Shown: positions 1 to 9,189, numbered from the stretch's first letter. The stretch: DNA of 64,000 nucleotides from JABCPE02 sp963518955 (GCA_963518955.1 CAUQKI010000002.1:62001-126000), one strand, 5' to 3'. Notes: generated from the letters alone by a model not told the origin. Translations and numbers: made by a program.

Positions 1-415
1 CCATTGGTATAGAACCTTTGTATTTTTTTCTCTGTTCCTCAGGTAATTGAAGAAAAGCCTTCAACTGTGCAACTGGAACCCCTACAAACTGAGTGTTTTG
101 GAATGCAGTCTTTTCTTGCTCTGTGAATGTTATATTATATTTCTCACCCATTTTTTCTAACAATTCTACTCTTTGAGATGGATTATTAGTTGGCGAAAAA
201 TAATATCTTCCGTCTTTTGTTACACTAATAGTCATCGTATTATCTCCTTCTGTAAGTTTAGATTTTGATATAGAAGAAGGGGTTACAATGTCCTCGACAT
301 CGGGTTGTTTAAACTCCGTGGTCAAGATAAAGAAGGTAAGAAGCAGGAACGCAACATCACACATGGCAGTCATATCGGTAACTACTCCGTGTCTTTTTGG
401 TTTGATTCTTGCCAT
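1..415 (-). CDS. exbD: ExbD/TolR family biopolymer transport protein (3' end outside window)
   Basis: This is the accessory subunit of the inner-membrane proton channel that energises TonB or Tol systems. Translation from the ATG at 415 begins MARIKPKRHGVVTDMTAM. One hydrophobic helix spans about residues 17-33, and the Asp at about residue 20 matches the conserved proton-path Asp of the ExbD helix. A soluble periplasmic part follows. The reading frame is open to the window edge, so the C-terminus is missing. It lies 72 bp downstream of exbB on the same strand, which is the usual ExbB-ExbD order. Whether a second exbD or a tonB follows cannot be seen. Confidence 0.88.
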   Translation of the reverse strand, partial: MARIKPKRHGVVTDMTAMCDVAFLLLTFFILTTEFKQPDVEDIVTPSSISKSKLTEGDNTMTISVTKDGRYYFSPTNNPSQRVELLEKMGEKYNITFTEQEKTAFQNTQFVGVPVAQLKAFLQLPEEQRKKYKGSIPM

Positions 416-487
416 TATATATATTTATATTTTAATTAAACTTCTTACTAAATTTAGATGAAAATCAAGATGAATTTTCACTAAATC

Positions 488-1351
488 TTATTTATGATTT
501 TCAGCGAAAGACTGCTGAATAGACATTGCAATCTCATCGATTTTAAATGTCATACCATCTATCTTAGAAGTAAAGAAGTTATAAAATATGATAGCAATGG
601 CAGATGTACCAATTCCTAATGCTGTGTTAATCAAGGCTTCAGAGATACCAATAGATAGAGCCGCAGCATCTGGAGTTCCTCCTCCTGAACCTAATGCATA
701 GAACGCACCAATCATCCCCATTACAGTACCTAATAACGCTACCAATGTTGCTACTGTTCCTAATGTAGAAAGGATAGACATATTCTTTTCCATCATAGGC
801 ATTTCCAGAGTTGTAGCCTCTTCGATAGATTTGCTAAGAGCAGCCATTTTTTGTTCTCTGTTCATTGTAGTATCTTTGCTAAGAGCCTTATAGGTAGTCA
901 AAGCTTCCTTAACAACATTTCCTACTGAACCTCTCTGCTTGTCACACTCTTCTTGTGCTTCAGAAATTCTATTTTCTTTCAACAATTGTCTAATTTTTAG
1001 AACGAAACCTTCAAGATTTCCTGCTCCTTCTGCTTTATTCAAAACGAAGAAACGCTCTAAAGAGAATACCAATACTGTAACAGCAAATGTAATAAGAACA
1101 GGTACGATAAACCCTCCTAAATACACCATTCCAATAATACGCTTAGGCACCAAGTCCTTAGCTGCTATATCGCTAAAAGCGACAGACATTCCAGAAAGTC
1201 CTTCATTTTTAAAGTTACCTGGACTACCAAAAACAAATAGATAAATACAAATACCTACTAATAATAAAAGTGGTAATACTAAAAATGGGTTAAGACCTCC
1301 TGTTTTTCTTGCAACTACTTGTTGCTCTTGAGTTGAAACATTCATTTCCAT
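488..1351 (-). CDS. exbB: MotA/TolQ/ExbB proton channel family protein
   Basis: This is the pore-forming subunit of the ExbBD motor, which uses the proton gradient across the inner membrane to power outer-membrane transport through TonB. The 287-residue protein has hydrophobic segments at about 22-41, 73-96, 191-220 and 233-260. The last two flank the conserved TolQ/ExbB core (LGTVATLVALLGTVMGMIGA, then a Gly-rich turn, then a second small-residue helix). The extra N-terminal helix is common in Bacteroidota members. ATG at 1351; a second in-frame ATG two codons later is also possible. It is transcribed with exbD. The family could also serve a Tol-Pal system; the missing neighbours would decide. 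Confidence 0.9.
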   Translation of the reverse strand: MEMNVSTQEQQVVARKTGGLNPFLVLPLLLLVGICIYLFVFGSPGNFKNEGLSGMSVAFSDIAAKDLVPKRIIGMVYLGGFIVPVLITFAVTVLVFSLERFFVLNKAEGAGNLEGFVLKIRQLLKENRISEAQEECDKQRGSVGNVVKEALTTYKALSKDTTMNREQKMAALSKSIEEATTLEMPMMEKNMSILSTLGTVATLVALLGTVMGMIGAFYALGSGGGTPDAAALSIGISEALINTALGIGTSAIAIIFYNFFTSKIDGMTFKIDEIAMSIQQSFAENHK

Positions 1352-1414
1352 ATCTAAACTAAATTATAAATTATTTTTTGATTGCGTAAAATAACTACTT
1401 TTTTTTGTTCTACA

Positions 1415-1422
1415 CAAATTTA
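1415..1422 (-). promoter_or_regulatory. -7 promoter element for exbB-exbD
   Basis: On the minus strand this reads TAAATTTG, matching the Bacteroidota -7 consensus TANNTTTG. It lies about 64 nt upstream of the exbB ATG. No clear TTTG -33 box is seen at the right spacing. Confidence 0.45.
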
Positions 1423-1533
1423 TTTCATCAAAAATTGAAAATTTTAAGAAATAAATGTGTTTTTTAATTAAAATAAGCTTCTATATTTATAGAATAATCA
1501 AAAAGTTTACCAAATTTTAAAATCTTTATCAAA

Positions 1534-4353
1534 TTAGGATACTATATTGATGATTTTCTTCGGAACCACTATGATTTTCTTTGGCTTAGCTCCGTCCAGC
1601 TGCTGGATTACTTTCTCATCTTTCATTACTATTTCCTCGATTTCCTCTTTAGAAAGCTCAGCAGAAAGAGAAAGTTTGAACCTCATCTTCCCATTAAAAC
1701 TCACTGGATATTCTATTTCATCTTCCACCAAATACGCCTCATTCAGAGCAGGGAAAGGTGCAAAATCTATACTCTCTGCATTACCAAGAAGACTCCAAAG
1801 CTCCTCACAAACATGCGGTGCATAAGGCGAAATCAGAACTGCGAGCGGCTCTAAGATAGCTCTTTTATTACATTTTAGTTTTTGTAATTCATTCACGGCT
1901 ATCATAAACTGCGACACAGAAGTATTAAAAGAAAAATTCTCAATATCGTAAATCACCTTTTTAATCAATGTATGCAGGATTTTAAGCTCCTCTTTTGTAG
2001 GCTCTTCCTCCGAAACCAAAAAAGTATCCCCATCAAAATAAAGATTGTAGAACTTCTTAAGGAAGCCATAAACCCCGCTCAAGCCCTGTGTATTCCATGG
2101 TTTAGACTGCTCTAGCGGCCCAAGGAACATTTCATAAAGCCTTAGACAGTCAGCCCCATACTCCTCGCAAATATCATCAGGATTTACTACATTATATTTG
2201 GATTTAGACATTTTTTCCACCTCTCTTTCTGTGATGTATTTTCCGTCTTCCAAGATAAATTCAGCATCCTTAAACTCTGGTCGCCAAGCCTTGAACTTAT
2301 CCAAATCCAGCTCGTCCGAAGTTCCTTTTAATAATGAAATATCAATGTGGATTTTTTGAGTTTCGTAGTCTTTTACCAGTGCTTTTGAAACATACTTATT
2401 CGTTCCATCCACACGATACACAAAAGCCGAAATTCCCAAAATCATCCCTTGGTTTATCATTTTTTGGAAAGGTTCTTCGTGGCTGATAAATCCTCGGTCT
2501 TTCAGGAACATAGTCCAAAAACGAGAATAAAGCAGGTGCCCCGTAGCATGCTCACTTCCACCGATATACAAATCTACCTGCCCCCAGTAGTCCGATATAT
2601 TTTTATCACAAAACTCGGCTTCGTTATTTGGATTCATGTATCTTAAGAAATACCAAGAACTCCCCGCCCAGCCTGGCATAGTGGACAATTCAAGCGGGAA
2701 AACATTTTGATTATCAATTAGTTCTGTAGATACCACTTTTTGATTAACCTTATCCCAAGCGAAATTTTTAGCATTCCCTAGCGGTGGGTCTCCATCTTCG
2801 GTCGGCAGGTATTTTTCTACTTCTGGCAACTCAAGCGGAAGCGCAGAAACGGGCAGAGTGTATGGCATTTCGTTTTCATAATAAATAGGAACCGGCTCTC
2901 CCCAATATCTTTGGCGTGAGAAAATAGCATCCCTCTGGCGGTAGTTTATCTTGGATTTTCCTACTTTATGATTTTCCAAGTATTCCACAACTGATTTCAC
3001 TGCTTCATGATAACTACTGCAGCCATTTAGAAACTCCGAATTTTGATAAACCATACCTTCTTTCTCGGTAAAAGCCTTCTCGGAGATATCTTTGTCAAAT
3101 ATGTTTTTTATCTCAATATTAAAATGTTTCGCAAAGGCAAAATCTCTCTCATCCCCCGCAGGAACCGCCATCACAGCGCCTGTTCCGTATCCTGCCAATA
3201 CATAATCGCCAAGCCAAACAGGGACAGGTTCTTTAGTAATAGGATGTTCTGCATAAGCCCCTGTGAACACCCCTGAAATAGTCTTCACATCCGCCATTCT
3301 GTCTCTTTCGGAGCGTTTGGAAGTGGCTTCTATATAGGCTTCCACGGCTTCTTTCTGCTCTGGTGTAGTGATTTTTGAAACCAATTCGTGTTCAGGAGCA
3401 AGCGTAACGAAAGACACCCCAAAAATAGTATCAGGGCGAGTAGTGAAAACCTCTATGAAATCATCAGAACCTTTAACACCGAATTTCACCAAAGCGCCCT
3501 CAGATTTTCCTATCCAGTTTCTTTGGCTTTCTTTCACCGCTTCTGACCAGTCCAGTCCGTCCAGCCCACGCAAAAGCCTGTCCGAATAAGCCGTAATACG
3601 CATAGACCACTGCATCATTCTTTTTTGATAAACAGGGTATCCGCCACGCTCTGACTTACCATCTTTCACCTCATCATTAGCAAGAACCGTTCCGAATGCA
3701 GGACACCAGTTTACAGTAGTTTCTGCTCGGTAAGCCATTCTGTAGTTCAATAAAATATCTTGTTTGTCCGCCTCAGAAGCGCTTAGCCATTCCTCCGCAG
3801 TGAAATTTAGTTCCTCAGACTGCACAGCATCAAGGTTTTCTGTCCCAAACTTTTCAAAATGAGCCACAAGGGTAGAAATATTCTCCGCTCTGTCCGCAGC
3901 CTTATTATACCAAGAATGGAACAACTCTATGAATATCCACTGCGTCCATCTGTAATAAGCTGGGTCAGAGGTTCTAATCTCCCTGCTCCAATCGAAGGAA
4001 AAGCCTATTTTTTTAAGCTGCTGTTCGTATCTATTGATGTTTTCCTCAGTGGTCACCGCAGGGTGCTGCCCTGTCTGAATTGCGTATTGTTCAGCAGGAA
4101 GCCCAAAGCTGTCATAGCCCACAGGATGAAGGACATTATACCCTTGGTGTCTTTTGAATCTAGCATAAATATCACTCGCAATATACCCCAGCGGATGCCC
4201 CACATGAAGCCCCGCCCCCGATGGATAAGGGAACATATCTAAAACATAATATTTCGGTTTGCTGCTTTCTGACGGCTGCTGGCTTTTGAAAGTTTGGTTT
4301 TCTTCCCAGAACTTCTGCCACTTCTTTTCTATCTCTTGATGATTATAAAACAT
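1534..4353 (-). CDS. leuS: Leucyl-tRNA synthetase
   Basis: This class I synthetase charges tRNA-Leu and edits mischarged products. The HIGH motif appears as HVGH at residues 50-53, after the FPYPSGAGL signature; the KMSKS loop (EKMSKSKYN) is near residue 713; the CP1 editing region and the C-terminal anticodon-binding part are present. The 939-residue length is long, as in other Flavobacteriia, because of inserts such as the segment after HSWYNKAADRAEN. The open frame runs 27 codons further up to 4434, but I chose the ATG at 4353 because a -7 promoter element lies at 4374-4381, inside that extension, and because the family begins with a MxYNxxEIEKKWQ-type N-terminus. It has its own promoter and stands alone. 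Confidence 0.97.
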   Translation of the reverse strand: MFYNHQEIEKKWQKFWEENQTFKSQQPSESSKPKYYVLDMFPYPSGAGLHVGHPLGYIASDIYARFKRHQGYNVLHPVGYDSFGLPAEQYAIQTGQHPAVTTEENINRYEQQLKKIGFSFDWSREIRTSDPAYYRWTQWIFIELFHSWYNKAADRAENISTLVAHFEKFGTENLDAVQSEELNFTAEEWLSASEADKQDILLNYRMAYRAETTVNWCPAFGTVLANDEVKDGKSERGGYPVYQKRMMQWSMRITAYSDRLLRGLDGLDWSEAVKESQRNWIGKSEGALVKFGVKGSDDFIEVFTTRPDTIFGVSFVTLAPEHELVSKITTPEQKEAVEAYIEATSKRSERDRMADVKTISGVFTGAYAEHPITKEPVPVWLGDYVLAGYGTGAVMAVPAGDERDFAFAKHFNIEIKNIFDKDISEKAFTEKEGMVYQNSEFLNGCSSYHEAVKSVVEYLENHKVGKSKINYRQRDAIFSRQRYWGEPVPIYYENEMPYTLPVSALPLELPEVEKYLPTEDGDPPLGNAKNFAWDKVNQKVVSTELIDNQNVFPLELSTMPGWAGSSWYFLRYMNPNNEAEFCDKNISDYWGQVDLYIGGSEHATGHLLYSRFWTMFLKDRGFISHEEPFQKMINQGMILGISAFVYRVDGTNKYVSKALVKDYETQKIHIDISLLKGTSDELDLDKFKAWRPEFKDAEFILEDGKYITEREVEKMSKSKYNVVNPDDICEEYGADCLRLYEMFLGPLEQSKPWNTQGLSGVYGFLKKFYNLYFDGDTFLVSEEEPTKEELKILHTLIKKVIYDIENFSFNTSVSQFMIAVNELQKLKCNKRAILEPLAVLISPYAPHVCEELWSLLGNAESIDFAPFPALNEAYLVEDEIEYPVSFNGKMRFKLSLSAELSKEEIEEIVMKDEKVIQQLDGAKPKKIIVVPKKIINIVS

Positions 4354-4373
4354 GGTCTGATGATTTAAAGAGG

Positions 4374-4381
4374 CAAATTTA
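4374..4381 (-). promoter_or_regulatory. -7 promoter element for leuS
   Basis: TAAATTTG on the minus strand, 21 nt upstream of the chosen leuS ATG. It sits in a 29-bp stretch (4371-4399) that matches 4947-4975, upstream of the next gene, at 28 of 29 positions. Confidence 0.5.
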
Positions 4382-4397
4382 ATATTTTGAAATGAAA

Positions 4398-4421
4398 AAG
4401 CCTTACTAAAAAGCAAGGCTT
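4398..4421 (-). terminator. Terminator after the lipocalin-like lipoprotein gene
   Basis: The 7-bp stem AAGCCTT/AAGGCTT has a 10-nt loop and is followed by TTTTTC on the minus strand. It lies just past the stop of the gene ending at 4443 and just upstream of the leuS promoter. Confidence 0.65.
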
Positions 4422-4442
4422 GTGAATATTTCAATTCAAAAA

Positions 4443-4925
4443 CTAGTTATTTTTTTTCATTGTCACATTAACTGTTCCTGTAAAGGTAATTCCTATCACT
4501 TGCAGATTAGTAACGTTTTCCTCTGCTTCCAGCTCTGTACTTGTAAGTTTTTTCACTATAGAACGAGTAGTCTCTGACCCTAGATGCACAACCAATTCTT
4601 TGGTATCCTTGTTAAAAGTATAAGTGATATTTCCATCTCTTTTCTTTTCACAGCTCCCTGATAGATTCGCCCACACCTCTGCAGTTCCTGTACCACCTGG
4701 TAAAAAAGTAGCTTTTGTCTTTTTTTCACAAGGAGTAATCGGCGCATCCATATCTATTGGCGTATTTATCCCAAGTATTATCATATTCCCTTTCAATCGC
4801 GTTTTTTCAAGAGACCAGCTTCCTATCAGTTTGTCCTGCGGCTGTGGAGGCATTTCATCACTCCTATTACAACTAAGCACTAAAAAAGAAAATAATGCAA
4901 TCAATAAATAATTAAGCTTTTTCAT
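4443..4925 (-). CDS. Lipocalin-like domain lipoprotein
   Basis: Predicted lipoprotein of unknown role. The N-terminus is a lipoprotein signal peptide with Cys at residue 19 in the lipobox LVLSC, followed by NRSDE. The mature part starts with DKLIGSWSLEKTRLKGN, which resembles the G-x-W strand that opens lipocalin-like domains of small Bacteroidota lipoproteins, and continues as alternating beta strands with a Cys pair (PCEKKTKA and GSCEKK). 160 residues is the normal size for these. The ligand is unknown. It is a single-gene unit between its own promoter and a terminator. Confidence 0.75.
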   Translation of the reverse strand: MKKLNYLLIALFSFLVLSCNRSDEMPPQPQDKLIGSWSLEKTRLKGNMIILGINTPIDMDAPITPCEKKTKATFLPGGTGTAEVWANLSGSCEKKRDGNITYTFNKDTKELVVHLGSETTRSIVKKLTSTELEAEENVTNLQVIGITFTGTVNVTMKKNN

Positions 4926-4949
4926 AAATCAATAATTTAAAATTTTAGG

Positions 4950-4957
4950 CAAATTTA
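4950..4957 (-). promoter_or_regulatory. -7 promoter element for the lipocalin-like lipoprotein
   Basis: TAAATTTG on the minus strand, 24 nt upstream of the ATG at 4925. The surrounding 4947-4975 is nearly identical to the leuS promoter region. Confidence 0.5.
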
Positions 4958-5017
4958 ATATTTTAAAATGAAAAATTCTCCTTTAATAAATAAAAGAGAA
5001 CTTTTATAAACTTCAAA

Positions 5018-6301
5018 TTATTTTTTCCTTTCAGAAAGCTGCTTTTCATATTCAGCAAAATCACTGATTGGTTTTCTTGCAACTCCACTTTCTACGGCTG
5101 CTTTGGCAACTGCGGCAGAAACTTTTGCAAATAGTCTGCCGTCAAGTGGTTTCGGAATGAAATAATCTTTCCCAAAGCTGATTTCAGCCAAATTATAAGC
5201 CTGTTTCACTTCTTCTGTTGCTGGTTCTTTCGCTAAATCTGCAATGGCATGAACTGCCGCTATTTTCATCTCTTCATTGATGTCGGTCGCCTGCACATCC
5301 AGCGCACCACGGAATATGTAGGGGAATCCCAAAACATTATTCACCTGATTAGGATAGTCGCTTCTTCCCGTTGCCATAATCACATCTGGGCGGGTCTGTT
5401 TTGCTAAATCATAATTTATCTCTGGAATAGGATTAGCCAAAGCAAAAACAATAGGATTTTCCGCCATTTTTGCTAAAATTTCAGGTTTTAGAACATTCCC
5501 TTTAGAAAGTCCGATGAAAACATCCGCTCCCTCCAAAACCTCATCCAGAGTTTCCGCTTCGGTATTTTGAACAAAATCCAATTTCTCAGGCGTAAGGTTA
5601 GTTCTCTTATGGTTGATAACTCCCTTACTGTCGCACATTATGATGTTTTCTTTTTTCAAGCCCAGCTCTATGTAAAGTTTAGAACATGCAATAGCCGCTG
5701 CACCTGCACCATTTACCACCATTTTTATGTTCTCTATCTTTTTTCCTGCTATTTCTAAACCATTGAGCAATGCCGCCGCGGAGATAATTGCCGTTCCGTG
5801 CTGGTCATCGTGCATCAGTGGAATATCGAGCTCTTCTTTTAGTCTTTTTTCTATATAGAAAGCCTCTGGCGCTTTGATATCTTCCAAATTTATCCCTCCA
5901 AAAGTAGGCGCTATCGCTTTCACGATTTCTACAAATTTATCAGGATCTTTTTCATTAACCTCTATGTCAAAAACATTGATATCTGCAAACACCTTGAACA
6001 AAAGCCCTTTGCCCTCCATCACAGGCTTAGAAGCCTCAGCACCGATGTCACCAAGCCCCAGAACAGCCGTTCCGTTACTGATTACAGCCACCAAATTTCC
6101 TTTGGAAGTGTATTCATAGACTTTGGAGGCATCTTTTTCTATTTCAAGGCAAGGTTCTGCCACCCCAGGAGAATACGCCAAACTCAAATCCCATTGTGTA
6201 GCGTAGGGTTTAGACGGCACCATTTGGATTTTTCCTTTGGGCTCGGCTCTGTGATAGTCCAGAGCAGCTTTTTTCAAGTTTTCTTTATTGTTTTCCATCA
6301 T
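5018..6301 (-). CDS. NAD(P)-dependent malic enzyme (short form)
   Basis: Oxidatively decarboxylates malate to pyruvate and CO2 in the cytoplasm. Seen: the malic N-terminal signature around SPGVAEPCLEI and GNLVAVISNGTAVLGLGDIG, the acidic metal ligands in VFDIEVNEKD and MHDDQHGTA, and a Rossmann NAD site VVNGAGAAAIAC. The protein has only the malic domains (427 residues) and lacks the C-terminal phosphotransacetylase-like half of the long MaeB type. The frame is open up to 6367, but those extra residues (PKKKQKFADSIP) are not family-like; ATG at 6301 or 6298 is the likely start. It is a lone gene. Cofactor preference cannot be read from the sequence. Confidence 0.93.
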   Translation of the reverse strand: MMENNKENLKKAALDYHRAEPKGKIQMVPSKPYATQWDLSLAYSPGVAEPCLEIEKDASKVYEYTSKGNLVAVISNGTAVLGLGDIGAEASKPVMEGKGLLFKVFADINVFDIEVNEKDPDKFVEIVKAIAPTFGGINLEDIKAPEAFYIEKRLKEELDIPLMHDDQHGTAIISAAALLNGLEIAGKKIENIKMVVNGAGAAAIACSKLYIELGLKKENIIMCDSKGVINHKRTNLTPEKLDFVQNTEAETLDEVLEGADVFIGLSKGNVLKPEILAKMAENPIVFALANPIPEINYDLAKQTRPDVIMATGRSDYPNQVNNVLGFPYIFRGALDVQATDINEEMKIAAVHAIADLAKEPATEEVKQAYNLAEISFGKDYFIPKPLDGRLFAKVSAAVAKAAVESGVARKPISDFAEYEKQLSERKK

Positions 6302-6386
6302 TTTAGTTCGATTATTATTTCTCGGAATAGAGTCCGCAAATTTCTGCTTTTTTTTCGGAATTATCATTATATTTTAATTGAAAATA

Positions 6387-6415
6387 TTGATTTTAAAAAT
6401 AATTTTTATTTTTGC
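6387..6415 (+). promoter_or_regulatory. Promoter for the barrel protein gene at 6433
   Basis: TATTTTTG at 6408-6415 fits the TANNTTTG -7 box, with TTG at 6388-6390 as a -33 box 17 nt upstream. It lies 17 nt before the ATG. Confidence 0.5.
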
Positions 6416-6432
6416 CAAAAATAATTTGATTT

Positions 6433-6939
6433 ATGAAAAAAATAATTGCAGGATTGCTTTTAGCAATTTCTTCTGTGGCATATTCACAAGAAGCATTCAC
6501 TGGTGCTAATGATATCAGAGCTTATGTAGGAGCTAACATCCAAAGCAAAGGTACAGGTGTCACAGCAGGAGCTGACTATGGACTAGGAAGAAGCTTCTCA
6601 GTAGGATTACAGATGAGCTATCTTTTGGGAACAAAACACAATGTTAATGGAGTAGAAAAAGCTCCTGTCGGAGATAGATTTGACCTTCGTGGGAGATTCA
6701 ATGCTAATTTAGGCGGAGTTATGAACCTACCTGAACAGCTGGATGTTTACCCAGGTTTGAGCTTAAGCTTGAAAAACTTTGGAGGACATATCGGTGCGAG
6801 ATACTTCTTTAACAAAGGTTTTGGAGTATTCTCTGAAATCACCTTCCCTATCGCAAGATACAAAACAAGCGCAGCTGGATACGAAAGACTAAACAACCAG
6901 TTTACTTTCCAAATCGGTGCAGCTTTTGACCTTAACTAA
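6433..6939 (+). CDS. Small outer-membrane beta-barrel protein
   Basis: Predicted outer-membrane protein of unknown function. Residues 1-18 are a signal peptide ending VAYSQ. The remaining 150 residues show alternating hydrophobic and polar strands with Gly-rich turns, an ADYGLGRSFSVGLQMSY strand near the middle, and a final strand ending in aromatic and Asn residues, as expected of an 8-strand barrel. 168 residues fits the small OmpW/OmpX-like or porin-family sizes found in Flavobacteriia, but I cannot assign a subfamily. Monocistronic: own promoter and a strong terminator directly after the stop. Confidence 0.72.
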   Translation: MKKIIAGLLLAISSVAYSQEAFTGANDIRAYVGANIQSKGTGVTAGADYGLGRSFSVGLQMSYLLGTKHNVNGVEKAPVGDRFDLRGRFNANLGGVMNLPEQLDVYPGLSLSLKNFGGHIGARYFFNKGFGVFSEITFPIARYKTSAAGYERLNNQFTFQIGAAFDLN

Positions 6940-6940
6940 T

Positions 6941-6976
6941 AACAATAAATCCCTCAATTATGAGGGATTTATTGTT
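6941..6976. terminator. Bidirectional terminator between convergent genes
   Basis: A 15-bp perfect stem (6941-6955 with 6962-6976) with loop AATTAT serves the plus-strand barrel gene and the minus-strand receptor gene. Its right arm overlaps the receptor stop codon at 6975-6977 by two bases. Confidence 0.85.
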
Positions 6977-9122
6977 ATTTTATCAATCCTCCTTCATCTT
7001 CTTTCTTATCACTGCCTAGCATATTAGGATTTTCTTTGGCTAGTTTATTCCTTGTAGGGATTTTATAATTTACAGAAATCCCAAAAGTGCGGGTATCACT
7101 CTTATATCTAATCAATACATTAGGTGTCTGATAGATAGAGCGAGCAGACATTTGATTCGTATTGAACACATCATTCACATACAGCGAAACATTCAGTCTG
7201 TCTTTCATGAATTTTCTTGATAATGTGATATCTAGTGTATTATTCAGTGGTTTATCAGTTTGGAAATAGAAATATCCTATATTGGCTGGGATATAACTGT
7301 AATTCGCATTCAGTTTTATTCCCTTTGGTAATACAATCTGAGCATTTAGGTTAAAAAACCATAGTCCATTAGGTTTGATTTCTGGAAGTTTCTGAAGCTG
7401 ATAATTCGCAAAGAAATACAAAAAGCTGACTTTATCAGGATTGGTTGTACTCATAGAACTCATGATTTCCTTGATTGACTTTGTGAAAATCATAAATGGA
7501 ATTGGGAAACCTATATTAAAATTATGTATTCTCGCGGAAGAAATATTTTCATTAATCATAGAAACCTCATCACCACTACGAGTCATTTTTTGTATAACTT
7601 GATTATTAACCAAATTTAAATTATACCCAAGAAATACATAGTCAAATGCTGAAATTTTTGCTTCTATATTATCAAAAATCGTGGGCTGCAAATTGGCATT
7701 TCCTGTTGTTTGAACATTACCATTTCCATAAGTATTGTTATTTGGGTTCAAAAGTGAAATACTCGGCAGGCTGATTTTCTTATTATAATTAACCGCAAAA
7801 TTCACTCCTTTCATGAAATTATACTGCACGCTAGCATTTGGGAAAAGGCGGTACTGCTTGAACTTATGCAAATCATCATATTGATGCGTAGTGCTGTTGT
7901 ATGTAGTTCCGCTGATGTCATAATCTTCGGCACGAGTTCCGAGGATAAAATCCAGCTTTCCTATCGTAGTCTGCAACTCTACATAAGAAGACGCTGTCTG
8001 TCTCTGATAGTCCAAATTGGTAATTCCTCTGCTTTCCGTAGTAAAATCCAATCTCTCGTAAAGCCCACCAACGCTAATTTTCCCTTTATCAAAGAGATTA
8101 AGAGGCTGGGAAAAATCCACTCTAAATTCCGCTGTTCTTGCATCTGAGCTGTTATCCAAAAGAAGCTGATTAGTAGCGATTTGATTTAAAAACAAATTCT
8201 CTTGTTTAAAATCATTGTTCCTTTTAGTATAAGTGAATTTAAAATCCAGTTTCCTATCCGAACCGCTAAATCTTTTTTGGTATGCTGCCGAAGCCTCATG
8301 TCTCAGCCTCATGCTTTCGGTTTCATCTTGTCTGTTGTAGCTCAGTCCGCTGTAAATCCCATTACTCTGGATTGCAGCATCACTATTACCATAATTCAAA
8401 TTGTAATTTAGCAATAATCTATCATTTTGACTAAAATCAAAAGTCAAAGCCGCTTTTGCAAAATAGCCTCTGTTCCTTTCATCATTAAATATACTCGAAA
8501 CACCATCTACTTCATTGTTTTTCATATTTTCGAGATAGTTCTGCCCTACATTCAGCTGCCAGCCGAACCATCTGTTTTTAGAATTGAGCAAAATAGAGTT
8601 GTTCGTTTTGCTTCGGTATTTGTCATAATTACTAAATGAGTAATTCCCAGAATAAGTCGCAGTAAGGTAGCTTCTTGCTGATTTTGAAGTGATTATATTC
8701 AGAATCGCACCACCAGAAGTCGCTGGATATTCCGCCCCTGGACTGGTTACCACTTCTATCCTGTCTATGGCATTTGCAGGCATTCCTTCTAGAAAAGCGT
8801 TCAGTTCATTGCTGGTAATATTCAGCGGCTGCCCATCCATATAGACACTCAGCGCTTTCCCCTGATACGCCATCCCTGTAAGGTCTGAAACGATAAGCCC
8901 TGGCAGTTTTTTGATTCCTTCCAACGCCGTTCCCGTGTTGAGATTCGGCTGTTCAGAAAAATCAAATATCGTGCGGTCGGCCTTCTGCTCCACCGCTTTT
9001 TTGGTTTTCGTAATCGTTACTTCTTTTATTTCCTTTTCTTTCTTTTGGGTTTGTGGTTTGTCTTCCTGAGCCCATCCCATCGCAGAAATAAGGAGCGATA
9101 ATACAGCAATTTGTTTTTTCAT
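6975..9122 (-). CDS. TonB-dependent receptor-like outer-membrane beta-barrel protein (PF14905 type)
   Basis: Outer-membrane receptor probably energised by TonB. Residues 1-19 form a signal peptide ending MGWAQ. A charged stretch (KEIKEVTITKTKKAVEQK) follows, then a plug domain at about 50-150 with GIKKLPGLIVSD, MDGQPLNITSNELN and IEVVTSPGAEYPATSGGAILNI. The rest is an extended beta-barrel with closing strands like NGLWFFNLNAQIVLPKG and LNVSLYVNDVFNTNQ. The usual N-terminal carboxypeptidase-regulatory-like domain of many Bacteroidota receptors is absent. No SusD-like partner lies next to it, so a sugar substrate is not supported. The substrate is unknown. Confidence 0.85.
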   Translation of the reverse strand: MKKQIAVLSLLISAMGWAQEDKPQTQKKEKEIKEVTITKTKKAVEQKADRTIFDFSEQPNLNTGTALEGIKKLPGLIVSDLTGMAYQGKALSVYMDGQPLNITSNELNAFLEGMPANAIDRIEVVTSPGAEYPATSGGAILNIITSKSARSYLTATYSGNYSFSNYDKYRSKTNNSILLNSKNRWFGWQLNVGQNYLENMKNNEVDGVSSIFNDERNRGYFAKAALTFDFSQNDRLLLNYNLNYGNSDAAIQSNGIYSGLSYNRQDETESMRLRHEASAAYQKRFSGSDRKLDFKFTYTKRNNDFKQENLFLNQIATNQLLLDNSSDARTAEFRVDFSQPLNLFDKGKISVGGLYERLDFTTESRGITNLDYQRQTASSYVELQTTIGKLDFILGTRAEDYDISGTTYNSTTHQYDDLHKFKQYRLFPNASVQYNFMKGVNFAVNYNKKISLPSISLLNPNNNTYGNGNVQTTGNANLQPTIFDNIEAKISAFDYVFLGYNLNLVNNQVIQKMTRSGDEVSMINENISSARIHNFNIGFPIPFMIFTKSIKEIMSSMSTTNPDKVSFLYFFANYQLQKLPEIKPNGLWFFNLNAQIVLPKGIKLNANYSYIPANIGYFYFQTDKPLNNTLDITLSRKFMKDRLNVSLYVNDVFNTNQMSARSIYQTPNVLIRYKSDTRTFGISVNYKIPTRNKLAKENPNMLGSDKKEDEGGLIK

Positions 9123-9150
9123 TTCATATTAATTTTATGATTTCTTGTCG

Positions 9151-9189
9151 CAAACATAAATAATTTTTCGAAACTATGCAATACATAGT
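9151..9189 (-). promoter_or_regulatory. Promoter of the receptor gene with an inverted repeat over the -33 box
   Basis: The minus strand carries TATGTTTG (9151-9158) as the -7 box and TTG 20 nt upstream. That TTG lies inside the loop of the inverted repeat ACTATG-tattg-CATAGT (9173-9189). A repeat centred on the -33 box is where a repressor or activator could bind. Confidence 0.5.

Noticed and set aside
4354..4434. 27-residue N-terminal extension of LeuS
   Set aside because: It contains the -7 box and a terminator hairpin, and family members start at the ATG at 4353.
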